Of a stretch of 64,000 bases of DNA, positions 25,543 through 35,850 are shown piece by piece. The stretch comes from Gammaproteobacteria bacterium (GTDB taxonomy: Bacteria > Pseudomonadota > Gammaproteobacteria > Chromatiales > Chromatiaceae). Under the pieces are notes generated by a model that was not told where the DNA came from, did not search any database, and saw only the letters and a program-made list of their open reading frames with translations. The first letter of the stretch is position 1, and each line of letters begins with the position of its first letter. Both the position numbers and the translations under genes were made by a program. Location of the stretch: assembly GCA_011389885.1 (NCBI GenBank), contig JAABTK010000009.1:1-64000 (forward strand), given 5' to 3'.

Positions 25543-28065
25543 GTGTCGCAGGCCATCTCCACCCATTCGCATCACCCGTTCCACGGATTGCACATGAGCC
25601 GTCGCCTGCGCGAGGGTTTCATGCTGGTCCTCTGGGGCGTGGCGATTTACCTCGTGGTCTCCTTCTATAGCTTCAACCCGGACGACCCCGGGTGGTCCTA
25701 CATCGGCCCGCGCGCCGAGGTGACCAACGAAGGCGGGGCCGCCGGGGCCTGGCTGGCCGATGTCGGCTTGAACCTGTTCGGCGTGTTCGCCTATCTGTTG
25801 CCGGTGATGCTGGCTTGGAGCGGGGTGTTGCTGTATCGGGAGGCGGACAAGGACGATACCGTGCATGTCGGGGTGATCGCGCTGCGCTGGGTCGGGTTTC
25901 TAATGGTATTGGTCTCGGGCAGCGCGCTGGCGGCGATCAATGTCCATGAGCTGCCCATGGCATTGCCGAGCGGCAGCGGGGGCATGCTGGGGGATTTCTT
26001 CGCCCGCGCAATGGTGGGGGTGTTCAGCGTCTCCGGCGGCTCCTTGCTGACCCTCGCGGTGTTCCTGGCCGGCTTCACCTTTTTCACCGGGGTCTCCTGG
26101 TTCTTCATCATGGACCTGCTGGGCGGGGCGGTATTGCTCCTGGCGCGCTCGGCGATGCGCTTGCGCGATCCGCTGGTCCGCCTGCTGGCGCCGCGGGTTC
26201 GGTGGCTGGGGCGGCGCATGCAGCGCGTGGGGGCGGGCTCCGCCGCGCCAGCGCCGGCCGCCCCCGGGCCAGCCGACAAGGCGCGCGCCAAAGGGCCTGA
26301 CAAGCCGCCCAAGCGTCAACGTCAGGAGCCCGTAGTGCGAAGCCTGGATTTGGACAAGGAAGAGTTCGGCTTGCCCTCGATGAAGTTGGAAGACGCGGAT
26401 TTCGCCCCGGACGAGCGCCGTCGCGAACCCACGCTGGCCGCCGCAGAGACCCCTGGGGCGGCCGAGCCCGCGCCCTTTCCGCCGCCGGCCAAGAAAACGC
26501 CCCGCAAGCCGAAGAGCGACAGCGCTCGGCAATTGCAGCTGCTTACAGACCCGCCCGCGGTCGAGGGGCCGCTGCCGAACACGGAACTGCTGGACCCGCC
26601 GGTGATCAGCAACCGCGGCTATACCGACGCGGAGCTGGAGACCCTGTCGCGCCAGGTCGAGGCCAAGCTGGCCGACTTCAAGGTGTCGGCCCAGGTGGTG
26701 GCGGTGCATCCGGGTCCGGTGGTCACCCTGTTCGAGCTGGAGCTGGCGCCGGGCACCAAGGCCAGCAAGGTGACCAATCTCTCCACCGACCTGGCCCGCG
26801 CCCTCTCCACCACCAGCGTGCGGGTGGTTGAGGTGATCCCGGGCAAGACCGCCATCGGCCTGGAGATCCCCAACACCCAGCGCGAAATGGTCTATTTGCG
26901 TGAGGTGATGGAGTCGCCGGTGTACAACCGGGCCAAGTCCAAGGTCACCCTGTCGCTGGGCAAGGACATCAGCGGCAAGCCGGTGACCGCCGACCTGGCC
27001 AAGATGCCCCATCTGCTGGTGGCCGGCACCACCGGCTCGGGCAAGTCGGTGGCGGTGAATGCGATGATCCTGAGCCTGTTGTTCAAATCCACCGCGGAGG
27101 AGGTTCGGGTGATTATGGTGGACCCCAAGATGCTGGAACTCTCGGTCTACGAGGGGATTCCGCACCTGCTCACGCCGGTGGTCACCGACATGGAAGAGGC
27201 CGGCAATGCGCTGCGTTGGTGCGTCCAGGAGATGGAGCGCCGTTACCGCCTGATGGCGGCGCTCGGGGTGCGTAACCTGGCCAGTTTCAATAACAAGGTC
27301 CGCGACGCCGAAAAGCGGGGCGAGCCGATCGCCGACCCGCTGCACCAGCTTGATCCCAATCAGGACCTGGAGGCCCAGCCCGCGGCGCCCAACCTGGAGC
27401 CAATGCCGCATATCGTGGTCATTATCGACGAGCTGGCGGACCTGATGATGGTCGTGGGCAAGAAGGTGGAGCAGCAGATCGCCCGCCTGGCGCAAAAGGC
27501 CCGCGCCGCCGGCATCCACCTGATCCTGGCCACCCAGCGCCCCTCGGTGGACGTAATCACCGGCCTGATCAAGGCCAACATCCCCACCCGCATCGCCTTT
27601 CAGGTCTCCTCCCGGGTGGATTCCCGCACCATCCTCGATCGCATGGGGGCCGAGCACCTGCTCGGCCACGGCGACATGCTCTACCTGCCGCCGGGGACCG
27701 GCTTCCTGCAACGCCTGCACGGGGCCTTCGTGTCCGATGACGAGGTGCATCGGGTGGTGGAGTTTCTCAAGACCACCGGCGAGCCGCGCTACGAAGAAGA
27801 CGTACTCAAGGAAACCGGCGACGGCGGCCCCGGAATGGACTTCGCCAGCGGCGACACCGAAGACACCGATCCGCTGTTCGATGGGGCCGTGCGCCATGTC
27901 ATCGAGACCCAGCGCGCCTCAATCTCCGGGGTGCAGCGCAAGTTCAAGATCGGCTACAACCGAGCGGCCCGCCTGGTGGACGAAATGGAGCGCATCGGCA
28001 TCGTCTCCCCCCCGGAGTCCAACGGCAACCGGCGCGTGCTAGTGCCCCCGCCTGCGGGCGACTAA
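25543..28065 (+). CDS. ftsK: DNA translocase FtsK
   Basis: 840 residues starting at GTG 25543. The N-terminus has four to five membrane segments (about 25-200) that place it at the septum. A proline/alanine/lysine-rich linker (about 230-350) follows, then the alpha-beta motor with Walker A GTTGSGKS (495-502) and Walker [13 protein letters not shown], then the winged-helix gamma domain at the C-terminus ([24 protein letters not shown]) that reads KOPS sites. It pumps chromosome ends toward dif and activates XerCD at cell division. It is monocistronic between divergent speD and a repeat region. Confidence 0.97.
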   Translation: MSQAISTHSHHPFHGLHMSRRLREGFMLVLWGVAIYLVVSFYSFNPDDPGWSYIGPRAEVTNEGGAAGAWLADVGLNLFGVFAYLLPVMLAWSGVLLYREADKDDTVHVGVIALRWVGFLMVLVSGSALAAINVHELPMALPSGSGGMLGDFFARAMVGVFSVSGGSLLTLAVFLAGFTFFTGVSWFFIMDLLGGAVLLLARSAMRLRDPLVRLLAPRVRWLGRRMQRVGAGSAAPAPAAPGPADKARAKGPDKPPKRQRQEPVVRSLDLDKEEFGLPSMKLEDADFAPDERRREPTLAAAETPGAAEPAPFPPPAKKTPRKPKSDSARQLQLLTDPPAVEGPLPNTELLDPPVISNRGYTDAELETLSRQVEAKLADFKVSAQVVAVHPGPVVTLFELELAPGTKASKVTNLSTDLARALSTTSVRVVEVIPGKTAIGLEIPNTQREMVYLREVMESPVYNRAKSKVTLSLGKDISGKPVTADLAKMPHLLVAGTTGSGKSVAVNAMILSLLFKSTAEEVRVIMVDPKMLELSVYEGIPHLLTPVVTDMEEAGNALRWCVQEMERRYRLMAALGVRNLASFNNKVRDAEKRGEPIADPLHQLDPNQDLEAQPAAPNLEPMPHIVVIIDELADLMMVVGKKVEQQIARLAQKARAAGIHLILATQRPSVDVITGLIKANIPTRIAFQVSSRVDSRTILDRMGAEHLLGHGDMLYLPPGTGFLQRLHGAFVSDDEVHRVVEFLKTTGEPRYEEDVLKETGDGGPGMDFASGDTEDTDPLFDGAVRHVIETQRASISGVQRKFKIGYNRAARLVDEMERIGIVSPPESNGNRRVLVPPPAGD

Positions 28066-28284
28066 TGAAGGCGCTCGGCCGAGTACGCCTGCGGGTAAAT
28101 AACGCAAGCAACGGCCTTTAGGAACGCAGAGGGCGCAGAGGATGTTTTTGCCTCCACTCGCCCCCGCGCTCCAGGGCGGGGATGCCTGTCCGGCACCCTA
28201 GTCCGCCTGCGCCGAAATAACGGAACAAGGTGAAGGTTGAGGCTTCAGCCGGGCCTGCGGCTTCACTCGCCTAACCACCAACGA
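28066..28284. repeat. Partial CTAGTAC-type elements
   Basis: At 28083-28140 is one end of the repeat family (AGTACGCCTGCGGGTAAATAA...AGGAACGCAGAGGGCGCAGAG). At 28198-28232 is a second end (CTAGTCCGCCTGCGCCGAA...CGGAACAAGG). Bases 28231-28281 (GGTTGAGGCTTCAGCCGGG ... CTCGCCTAACCACCAA) recur at 63316-63369. No gene is seen. Confidence 0.55.
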
Positions 28285-28661
28285 CTAGTGCGCGCCTGCG
28301 CACAAATAACGGAAACAGCGCCATCTAGGAACGCAGGGAGTGCCGAGGACCGCAGAGCACGCGGGGGAGGTTTGTTGCTTGCTTGCGCCTGCCCGGCGCC
28401 AAGGCGCCTAGCCCCCTGGAGTCAAGCCCTCGGGCTGTGCGGGTTTCCGGTTTGGCGCCCGGGCCAAGGCGTGTACGCTTCGAGCCCGCAGTCATACAGG
28501 GGGGGGGCGGCGAAGTGCGTCCGCCGCTGAAGCGGCGGATGTCGGGTGCGGCGCTTATCCTTTCAATCGAAACGCCTCCCTGCGCCCGCTGCGGTTCTCC
28601 GCGTGCTCTACGTTCCGAAAGCGCCTGGGTGGTTTCCGATACTTAGGCGCAGTTGTACTAG
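28285..28661. repeat. CTAGTAC-type intergenic element, copy at 28.3 kb
   Basis: A 377-bp non-coding copy. It starts CTAGTGCGCGCCTGCGCACA...CGGAAACAGC and ends GGTTTCCGATACTTAGGCGC...GTACTAG. The interior has CGCAGAG-type blocks at both sides and a hairpin chain (CCGCCGCTGAAGCGGCGG; CGGCGCCAAGGCGCC). The central part (GGGTTTCCGGTTTGGCGCCC...GTGTACGCTTCGAGCC) matches the copies at 50.7, 58.3 and 60.0 kb. Confidence 0.75.
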
Positions 28662-28774
28662 CCGCCAGCCACAGACCCCTGACCACCAACCACGAACCAC
28701 CAACCACCAGCGCTTGACCTGCGGGTGTGTTTGTTTCAATCTTGGCCAAAGATTGGTATAAAAAAGGAAGGCTG

Positions 28775-30241
28775 ATGTCGATTCGTTTGCTGGTTTTGGT
28801 GTTTTTCCTCGTCGCGGTCGGCCCAGCGGCCGCGGACACCCTGTTTCATCGCGCCCTGCTGATCCCGATGGAGGGCGCCCCGGCGGTGATCCCCGACGGG
28901 TATTTCGTGGTCGATGAGGACGGCCGTATCACCGAACTCGGCGCCGGGGCGCCCGAGCGCGAGTTCGGCCCCGCACAGCAGGTGGACCTCAGCGGGCGCA
29001 TCGTAATCCCCGGCTTTGTCTCCGCCCACACCCACTCCTGGCAGAGTGCGGCGCGCGGCCTGGCCCCCAATGGCGGCCTTACCCAATGGATCGCCGCCAA
29101 GTCCAAAATCTTCGACTCCAGCCTCCTCCAGGCCGGCGATGTGGAGTTGATCACCGCCCACGGCAGTATCGACGCCCTGCTGCACGGCATCACCACCCTC
29201 TACGAACACAACCAGGAGAGCGCCATCTGGCGCCACGGCCAGGTCGTCGATCATATCCCGAACTACAATCGAGAGGTGTTTGAAGGGCTATTGAAGCACG
29301 GACAGCGCTTCGTGTTCGGCTACCGGCGTCAAGGCTACCGCAGTGCGGGCTATGACCCGCGGGCGGTCGAGCAACTGCAACACGCCGAGACTGAGATTCA
29401 GAGCCTGCGCGAGCTGGCCGCGGCCTCGCCCTATGCCGATCGCCTGTTGGACATTCAACTCTCCAGCCTCGGGGTCTACTTCGCCGATGAGGATCTGATA
29501 CGGGGCGATTTTGCGCTGGCGCGGCGGCTCGACACCGGCATCCAATTGCACGCCCTGGAAGAGCCCGGGCGGCGGGAGCGCGAGCTGCAGGCGGTGAAAT
29601 TCATCCTCACGGAGCTGGCCGAAGACGCGCACCGCGTGACCTTTTCCCATTTTGTCCATCCGGACGACGAGGTCTTGACGCTCACCGCCGAACTCGGCGC
29701 CCGCATGAACTGGAATCCGCTGGCCAATGGTCGCCTGGGTTCGGGCACCCCGGATATCGAACGCTACCTGGCGATGGGGATCCCCGTGGGTCTGGGGGTG
29801 GACGGCGCGGGCAGCGCCGATGTTACGGACCCTTTCGAGAATATGCGCTCCGGGGCCTATCAATTGCGGGCGATGAAACAGCGGGCGGACGCCATCTCGG
29901 TGGCCCAGGTGCTGCGGGCGCATACCCTGGGGGCCGCCGAGGTGATCGGCGCGGCGGATGCGGTGGGCAGCCTGCGGCCGGGGAAATACGCCGACTTTCT
30001 GGTATTGGACCCGGACCGGCTGGACATCGGGCCGATTCACGACCCCATCGGGGCCTTGGTGTTGGCCGGGAAACCGGCGCATATCGAGGCCATCTATATC
30101 GGCGGCGAGCCCATCGTGCGGGATGGCGTCCACCTGGAGGCGCGAGAAATCGGCGCTCAGGTAGAGGCCTTCATGGCCCGGCACCGCCGCGACGTGCTGG
30201 CCGCCAAAGACGCGCCGGGCGCGCCTGCGGGCTATCGGTAA
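28775..30241 (+). CDS. Exported amidohydrolase of the TrzN/SsnA/guanine-deaminase-like superfamily
   Basis: 488 residues from ATG 28775 (AAGGAAG upstream). The first 20 residues form a signal peptide (LLVLVFFLVAVGPAAADT), which is uncommon because most relatives are cytoplasmic deaminases or hydrolases. Metal-ligand motifs are present: HTHSW after VIPGFVSA, LHALEE, FSHFVHPDD, and the catalytic aspartate in GLGVDGAGSAD. The C-terminal composite domain (LRPGKYADFLVLDPD) completes the family picture. It probably hydrolyses C-N or C-Cl bonds of a heterocyclic or guanidino-like compound in the periplasm; the substrate cannot be told from sequence. It is a single gene, with a MITE 5 bases after the stop. 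Confidence 0.88.
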   Translation: MSIRLLVLVFFLVAVGPAAADTLFHRALLIPMEGAPAVIPDGYFVVDEDGRITELGAGAPEREFGPAQQVDLSGRIVIPGFVSAHTHSWQSAARGLAPNGGLTQWIAAKSKIFDSSLLQAGDVELITAHGSIDALLHGITTLYEHNQESAIWRHGQVVDHIPNYNREVFEGLLKHGQRFVFGYRRQGYRSAGYDPRAVEQLQHAETEIQSLRELAAASPYADRLLDIQLSSLGVYFADEDLIRGDFALARRLDTGIQLHALEEPGRRERELQAVKFILTELAEDAHRVTFSHFVHPDDEVLTLTAELGARMNWNPLANGRLGSGTPDIERYLAMGIPVGLGVDGAGSADVTDPFENMRSGAYQLRAMKQRADAISVAQVLRAHTLGAAEVIGAADAVGSLRPGKYADFLVLDPDRLDIGPIHDPIGALVLAGKPAHIEAIYIGGEPIVRDGVHLEAREIGAQVEAFMARHRRDVLAAKDAPGAPAGYR

Positions 30242-30246
30242 GCCTA

Positions 30247-30406
30247 GAGGCGGTCTGAGAATGGAAACCGTAGCGAGGGGATGCCATTTTGAGGCCGATT
30301 TATGGTTCATTAGAGGCGAATAGCGGGGACTATTCAAAAAAAATGAACGCAAAATCTGACCAAAAGGGCGGTTCCGCAGTAGGTCCTCCCATTCTCAGAC
30401 AGCCTC
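30247..30406. mobile_element. 160-bp MITE, copy 2
   Basis: Same length and interior as the copy at 20463-20622. It begins GAGGCGGTCTGAGAATGG and ends CCATTCTCAGACAGCCTC, flanked by CTA (30244-30246) and TTA (30407-30409). It starts 5 bases after the stop codon of the amidohydrolase gene and could act as its terminator hairpin. Confidence 0.85.
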
Positions 30407-30508
30407 TTAGAGCCAGTCGTATCAGCGCGTGCTATGCACCGGTTGCCGCGTCTTGTTGGCGCACCCGAATCCGGCGCCATCCTGGCCTAAGAATCCCCGC
30501 CAATCGCG

Positions 30509-30979
30509 CTAGCGTTCCAGCTCGAATCCCGGGGCTAGCCGGCTTTGGGTCATCGCGCCGCTGGGGCTGAACAGCTCCATGGCGTCGTCTTCATAGACCA
30601 CCCACGCCTCCAGGGCGCCCTGCGCCAAGTAGAGCTGGATCTTTTCGGCGATCTCGATCTTGGAATTCGATGGCGAGACGATTTCGATGCACAGCTCCGG
30701 GGCCTTGGGGTACGGCGTGCTGTAGCCGAACTTCTGGATAAACGCCGCAGAGGCCCAGGCTACGTCGGCGACCTTGACCCCGTCCGGGGTGTCCACGGAG
30801 CATTCGGTGATCACTTCGCCATCCGGTCTTTGGCCCCAGAGCAGGCCGGCCAGTTTGGCCTGGATGCGGCCATGATGGTTCGAGGCCGGGCTCATCAGGA
30901 TCTGGCCGAAGCGATTGAGTTCGATCTTGAACGGCAGATTCTGCAACAAGGGGTTTTCGATCACTTCGGACCATTGCAT
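30509..30979 (-). CDS. Uma2-family (DUF820) putative endonuclease, short form
   Basis: 156 residues from ATG 30979, preceded by GGAG. Uma2 hallmarks are VADVAWASAAF, ELCIEIVSPSNS and KIQLYLAQGALEAWVVY, giving the acidic and lysine residues of a restriction-endonuclease-like site. It is shorter at the N-terminus than the gene at 7215-7775 (NRFGQILMSPASNHHGRIQ replaces the usual longer start) and is clearly a different subgroup. It stands alone between a MITE and a CTAGTAC element. Function unknown. Confidence 0.87.
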   Translation of the reverse strand: MQWSEVIENPLLQNLPFKIELNRFGQILMSPASNHHGRIQAKLAGLLWGQRPDGEVITECSVDTPDGVKVADVAWASAAFIQKFGYSTPYPKAPELCIEIVSPSNSKIEIAEKIQLYLAQGALEAWVVYEDDAMELFSPSGAMTQSRLAPGFELER

Positions 30980-31041
30980 TGCGGGGCTCCTGCTTATGCA
31001 CCTGCGGCCAGTATAGCCTGTTTGGGCCTGATTTCGACAGC

Positions 31042-31516
31042 CTAGTACAGCCGCGCCTAAGTATCGGAAACAACCCGGGCGCTCTCGGAACGCAGAGCGC
31101 GCGGAGAACCGCAGAGGGCGCGGAGAGGTATTTCGATTTCATGCTTGTTCCCAACAACGCCTCCTTGGGAATGCCTGGCTTGCAAGACAGGGTTCCCCCA
31201 AGCTGGGGCTTGGGGACCAGCGGTGTTTCAAGCTCGCGTTTGACACGCCGTTTGAGCAGCGGTCAACCCAGGCGCTTTCGGAGTACCGAGCACACGCAGA
31301 GCCGCACGGTCCGAGGGCTGCACTGAAGCCTCACCGGTTGTGCTTGGCTCAGCAGCGGCGCTGGAGCGCCGGGCATGCATCCCCACGCTGGAGCGTGGGG
31401 ACGAGGAAAAACGCGGGGACGATCAAGCAAGAATTCCTCCGCGCACTCTGCGGTCCCCGGTACCCTCTGCGTTCCTAAATGGCGTTGTTTCCGTTGTTTG
31501 TGCGCAGCCGTACTAG
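31042..31516. repeat. CTAGTAC-type intergenic element, longest copy
   Basis: A 475-bp element from CTAGTACAGCCGCGCCTAAG...CGGAAACAAC to TTGTTTCCGTTGTTTGTGCG...GTACTAG. Its interior starts like the 21.7 kb copy (TTTCATGCTTGTTCCCAA hairpin block). A second CAGGCGCTTTCGG...ACGCAGAG block occurs near 31270, suggesting a nested or recombined copy. The remaining bases 31517-31592 hold nothing recognisable. Confidence 0.65.
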
Positions 31517-31592
31517 GCTATTTCCGGGGTTTTGCCGACCTTTCGGCGCACCGCGGTCCCGGGCGGGGGCCTGGAACCGCGGCGGCCGGCGG

Positions 31593-34500
31593 CTACGCTC
31601 GGCTCGCACCGGCCAGCCGCTTGCGCATGGCCCAGTAGTAGAGCACCGGGATCACCACCAGGGTCAGCAGGGTGGATACCAGCAGGCCGAAGATCAGCGA
31701 CACCGCGAGGCCGCTAAAGATCGGATCGTCCAGGATGAAAAAGGCCCCGGCCATGGCCGCCAGCGCGGTGAGGACGATGGGCTTGGAGCGCACCGCGGCG
31801 GAGTTAATCACCGCCTTCTCGAAGGCCATGCCCTCTGCGAGCTGTTGATTGATGAAGTCCACCAGCAGGATCGAGTTGCGCACGATAATGCCCGCCAGCG
31901 CGATCATGCCGATCATCGAGGTGGCGGTAAACTGGGTCCCCAATAGCGCATGCCCGGGCAGGATGCCGATCACCGTGAGCGGAATCGGGGCCATGATCAC
32001 CAGCGGCACGAGATAGGAGCGGAACTGGGCCACTACCAGCAGGTAGATCAGGATCAGGCCCACCGAGTAGGCCAGGCCCATGTCGCGAAAGGTCTCGTAG
32101 GTGACCTGCCACTCGCCGTCCCATTTGATGCCGGATTCATAGGGGTTGTCGGGTTGGGAGAGGAACCACTGCCCGAGTCCCGGGTAGTCCTCTTTGAGCC
32201 GTTGCACCATCGCGAACATGCCATACAAGGGGCTGTCCAACTCGCCGGCCATGTCGCCGGTGACGTACACCACCGGCAGCAGGTCCTTGTGGTTAATGGA
32301 GTGGGCGCGTTCGCCGAAACGCACCTCGGCCACCTCGGTGAGCGGCACCAAGACGCCGCTTTGGCTGCGCAGGCGCAGGGCCAGCACCTGTTGCAGGTCG
32401 GCCTTGTCGCGCTCGGCGTATTGCAGGCGGATGGGCACCGCGTACTTCAGGTTTTCCCGATGCAAAAAGCCCACGTCCTCGCCCTGGAGCACGGTCGAGA
32501 GGGCCTGCACGATCTGGCTTTGCGACACCCCCAGACGCGCGGCCTTGGCGCGATCCGCCTCCACGATGATCTTGCCCGAGGGGGCCTCCACCGAGTCGTC
32601 CACGTCCACGATATCGGCGGTGGTCTCGAAAATATGGCGCACATCCTTGGCCACCTTGATCTGCCCCGCGTACTCGATGCCGTAGACCTCGGCCACCAGC
32701 GGCGACAGCACCGGCGGTCCCGGGGGCACCTCCACCACCTTGACGTCGCCGCCGTGGCGCTCGGCGATTTTGCGCAACTCGGGGCGCACCGCGCGGGCCA
32801 CATCATGGCTGCGGCGCTCCCGCTGCTGCTTGTCCGTCAGGTTCACCTGAATGTCGCCCAAATTGGCCCCCTCGCGCAGGTAGTATTGCCGCACCAGGCC
32901 GTTAAAGTTGATCGGCGCTGCGGTGCCGGCATAGACCTGATAGTCGGTGACCTCGGCCACCGTGCCCAAATAGGCCCCCATTTCGTCCAGCACCTGGGCG
33001 GTCTTTTCTAGCGAGGCGCCCTCGGGCATATCCAGGATCACCTGAAACTCGGATTTATTGTCGAACGGCAGCATCTTCAGCACCACCGACTGGGTCACCA
33101 CCAGGGCGCTGGAGGCCCCGATCAGCAGCAGCAGCCCGACCACCATCAGCCAGCGCATGGCGGGCGCCCCGCGGCCTGACAGAAAGGGGTGGATCAGGCG
33201 GCTGAACAGGCGGTAGAGGCCGCCGATCTGATCATCGCCCGGGTCTTGGGCCGCATGCACCTTGCCGGCCAGCATCTTATGCGTAAGCCAAGGGGTGAAG
33301 ACGAAGGCGATGGCCAGCGAAATCAGCATGCCCATGCTGGCGTTAATGGGAATGGGACTCATATAAGGCCCCATCAGCCCGCTGACGAAGGCCATGGGCA
33401 GCAGGGCCGCGATCACCGTGAAGGTGGCCAGGATGGTGGGGCCGCCCACCTCGTCCACCGCCCGCGGGATCGCCTCCAGCACGTTTTTGGCGCCCATAGC
33501 CAGGTGGCGGTGGATGTTCTCCACCACCACGATGGCGTCGTCCACCAGGATGCCGATGGAGAAGATCAGCGCGAACAAGGAGACCCGGTTGATGGTGAAG
33601 CCCCAGGCCCAGGACGCGAACAGGGTGATGGCCAGGGTCACCACCACCGCGGCGCCCACGATCAGCGCCTCGCGCCAGCCCAGGGTCAACAGCACCAGCA
33701 GGATCACCGAGCCGGTGGCGAAGATCAATTTGGTAATCAGCTTATTGGCCTTGGCCTCGGCGGTGGCGCCGTAATCGCGGGTGATGGTGGTGCGCACCCC
33801 GTCGGGGATGAACACGCCCTTGAGCTGTTCGAGGCGTTCGATCACCGCATCGGCGATGTCCACCGCATTGGTGCCGGGCTTCTTGGCCACCGCGATGGTC
33901 ACCGCCGGCTGTCGGCCGTGAATCTCCAGGCCCTTGGCGGCCGCCTGCGGACCGGCCCCCATCCACACATAATGCTCGGGGTGTACGGGGCCGTGGGTGA
34001 CGCGGGCCACGTCGCGCAGAAACACCGGCGCGCCGCCGCTCATGCCCACCACCAAGTCGGCGATTTGGTCGGCGCTGGAGAGGAAGGTGCCGGCCTGCAC
34101 CAGGAGTTCGGCGTTATCGCTGGTCACCGGGATGTTGTCGTAAATCGCGTTGCTGGCTTGCAGGGCGCGGCGCAGGTCGCCGATGTCCAGCCCGTGACCG
34201 GCCAGGGCCTGCGGGTCGAGGGCCACCGATACCACCCGCTCCGGCGCGCCGATGGTGTAGACGTCCCGGGTGCCGGGCACGCGCTTGAGTTCGGACTCGA
34301 TGGCATGCGCCACCTGCCCCAGTTCGTAGGCCCCCATCTTGGGGTCTTCCGTCCACAGGGTGGCGCTGACGATGGGTACGTCATCGATGCCCTTGGGCTT
34401 AATGATGGGCTGGCCCGCGCCCAAGTTGGGCGGCAGCCAGTCGCTCTTGGAATAGATCTTGCTATACAGGCGCACGATGGCATCGGTGGCGTCCTCGCCC

Positions 34501-34814
34501 ACCGTGTACTGCACCGAAAGCACCGCCATGCCCGGGCGCGAGTTGGAGTAGACGTGTTCGATGCCCTCGATCTCGGACAGAATCTGTTCCGCCGGGGTGG
34601 CGATCAGGTTTTCCACCTCCACCGCCGAGGCCCCTGGCATGGGCACGAACACATTGGCGAAGGTTACATTGATTTGCGGCTCTTCCTCCTTGGGCGTAAT
34701 GGCTACTGCCAATAGCCCCAGCAGCAGGCCGAGCCCGGCCAGCAGGGGGGTGATCTCGGAGGTTAGGAACTGGCGGGCGATGCGTCCGGAAATGCCCAGC
34801 TTGGAGTCACTCAT
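31593..34814 (-). CDS. RND efflux transporter permease subunit
   Basis: 1073 residues, normal for a drug- or metabolite-type RND pump. TM1 (LLAGLGLLLGLLAVAITPKEEEPQ) is followed by a large periplasmic loop (porter domain). TM4 carries the proton-relay aspartates in GILVDDAIVVVENIHRHL, then come a second large loop and TM8-12 (GIIVRNSILLVDFINQ). It works as a trimer in the inner membrane, driven by protons, together with the adaptor encoded just upstream (8-base overlap). No outer-membrane TolC-like gene is in the window. The EEEPQINVTFANVFVPMPGA start is typical of the poorly characterised VexF/MexW-unlike subgroup of environmental bacteria; the substrate is unknown. Confidence 0.94.
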   Translation of the reverse strand: MSDSKLGISGRIARQFLTSEITPLLAGLGLLLGLLAVAITPKEEEPQINVTFANVFVPMPGASAVEVENLIATPAEQILSEIEGIEHVYSNSRPGMAVLSVQYTVGEDATDAIVRLYSKIYSKSDWLPPNLGAGQPIIKPKGIDDVPIVSATLWTEDPKMGAYELGQVAHAIESELKRVPGTRDVYTIGAPERVVSVALDPQALAGHGLDIGDLRRALQASNAIYDNIPVTSDNAELLVQAGTFLSSADQIADLVVGMSGGAPVFLRDVARVTHGPVHPEHYVWMGAGPQAAAKGLEIHGRQPAVTIAVAKKPGTNAVDIADAVIERLEQLKGVFIPDGVRTTITRDYGATAEAKANKLITKLIFATGSVILLVLLTLGWREALIVGAAVVVTLAITLFASWAWGFTINRVSLFALIFSIGILVDDAIVVVENIHRHLAMGAKNVLEAIPRAVDEVGGPTILATFTVIAALLPMAFVSGLMGPYMSPIPINASMGMLISLAIAFVFTPWLTHKMLAGKVHAAQDPGDDQIGGLYRLFSRLIHPFLSGRGAPAMRWLMVVGLLLLIGASSALVVTQSVVLKMLPFDNKSEFQVILDMPEGASLEKTAQVLDEMGAYLGTVAEVTDYQVYAGTAAPINFNGLVRQYYLREGANLGDIQVNLTDKQQRERRSHDVARAVRPELRKIAERHGGDVKVVEVPPGPPVLSPLVAEVYGIEYAGQIKVAKDVRHIFETTADIVDVDDSVEAPSGKIIVEADRAKAARLGVSQSQIVQALSTVLQGEDVGFLHRENLKYAVPIRLQYAERDKADLQQVLALRLRSQSGVLVPLTEVAEVRFGERAHSINHKDLLPVVYVTGDMAGELDSPLYGMFAMVQRLKEDYPGLGQWFLSQPDNPYESGIKWDGEWQVTYETFRDMGLAYSVGLILIYLLVVAQFRSYLVPLVIMAPIPLTVIGILPGHALLGTQFTATSMIGMIALAGIIVRNSILLVDFINQQLAEGMAFEKAVINSAAVRSKPIVLTALAAMAGAFFILDDPIFSGLAVSLIFGLLVSTLLTLVVIPVLYYWAMRKRLAGASRA

Positions 34815-35850
34815 GGCCGGCCTCCGTGTCGCGCTGGGCCTTCAGCCGGACGCCGGCGGCGATGGGGTCCAGCGCCACCCGCTCGCCTTCATCCAGGCCG
34901 GCGCGCACCACCACCCGGTCACTGCCCATTTCGCCCCCCAGGCGCAGATGCCGAAAGCGAATGCCGGCGTCCGCCTCCACCACATAGGCCCCGGTGACCT
35001 CGGAGCGGTAGACCACCGCGCGGGCCGGGATTAGCAGGAAATCCTCTGTGCCGATGGTGAAGGTGGTCTTCACATACATGCCGGGCACCAACACCGGGGT
35101 GTTCGCCGGCAGATCGAGGCGCACCTCAAAGGTGTGCGCGCCGGGGTTGGCGTAGGGAAAGATGGTCAAATCCCGCGCCTTAATCGGGTCATGGTCCGGC
35201 ACCGCCACCCAGGCCTCGCGGTGCTCGCGGATATACGGGATCAGGCTCTGGGGCACCTCCGCCGCCACCCGCAGACTCTCCAGCGACAGGCCGCTCATGA
35301 TGGGTTGGCCGGGATTGGCCATCTCGCCGCGCTCGATATGGCGCTCGGTGACGATGCCGGCGAAGGGGGCGCGAATCACCGTGTACTCCAACTGCTCGCG
35401 GGCCTGCGCCACCGCGGCCTCGGCGGCGTTCTTCTGCGCCCGGGCGCTCTTCAGCCCCGAACTGACGCGGTCCATCTCCGCCTGCGAGGCCAGGTCGCGC
35501 TCGAAAACCCCCTTAATCCGCTGGTACTCGTCGCGGGCCTCTTGCAGGCGCGCCGCGGCGGCATCCAGCTCGGCCTCGGCCTGATTCAGGCGGGAGCGGT
35601 GTTGGCTATCATTCAGCCGCACGATCACCGCGCCCTGCTCCACAAAGTCGTCCACGTCGAAGGTCACCTCCAGCGCCTGGCCCTGGGTTTGGGCCGACAC
35701 TGTGCTGCGGTGCAGCGCCTCCACCACGCCGCCGAGACGGTACTCGCGCGCGCGCTTTTCGTACACCGCGGTTTCGGTGGCCAATGGTTCCGCGGCCTCT
35801 AGGCCTGCGGATGCGACCAGCGCCAGGATCATAAACACCGTGTTTCGCAT
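34807..35850 (-). CDS. RND periplasmic adaptor (membrane fusion protein)
   Basis: 347 residues with an N-terminal signal peptide (FMILALVASAGLEAAEP). Order: half lipoyl (SAQTQGQALEVTFDVDDFVEQGAVI), coiled-coil hairpin (about 75-145, rich in A/E/R heptads), second half lipoyl (VIRAPFAGIVTERHIERGE), beta-barrel (VPGMYVKTTFTIG) and membrane-proximal domain. It lacks a lipobox cysteine. It links the downstream RND permease to an outer-membrane channel. First gene of the two-gene operon. Confidence 0.94.
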   Translation of the reverse strand: MRNTVFMILALVASAGLEAAEPLATETAVYEKRAREYRLGGVVEALHRSTVSAQTQGQALEVTFDVDDFVEQGAVIVRLNDSQHRSRLNQAEAELDAAAARLQEARDEYQRIKGVFERDLASQAEMDRVSSGLKSARAQKNAAEAAVAQAREQLEYTVIRAPFAGIVTERHIERGEMANPGQPIMSGLSLESLRVAAEVPQSLIPYIREHREAWVAVPDHDPIKARDLTIFPYANPGAHTFEVRLDLPANTPVLVPGMYVKTTFTIGTEDFLLIPARAVVYRSEVTGAYVVEADAGIRFRHLRLGGEMGSDRVVVRAGLDEGERVALDPIAAGVRLKAQRDTEAGHE

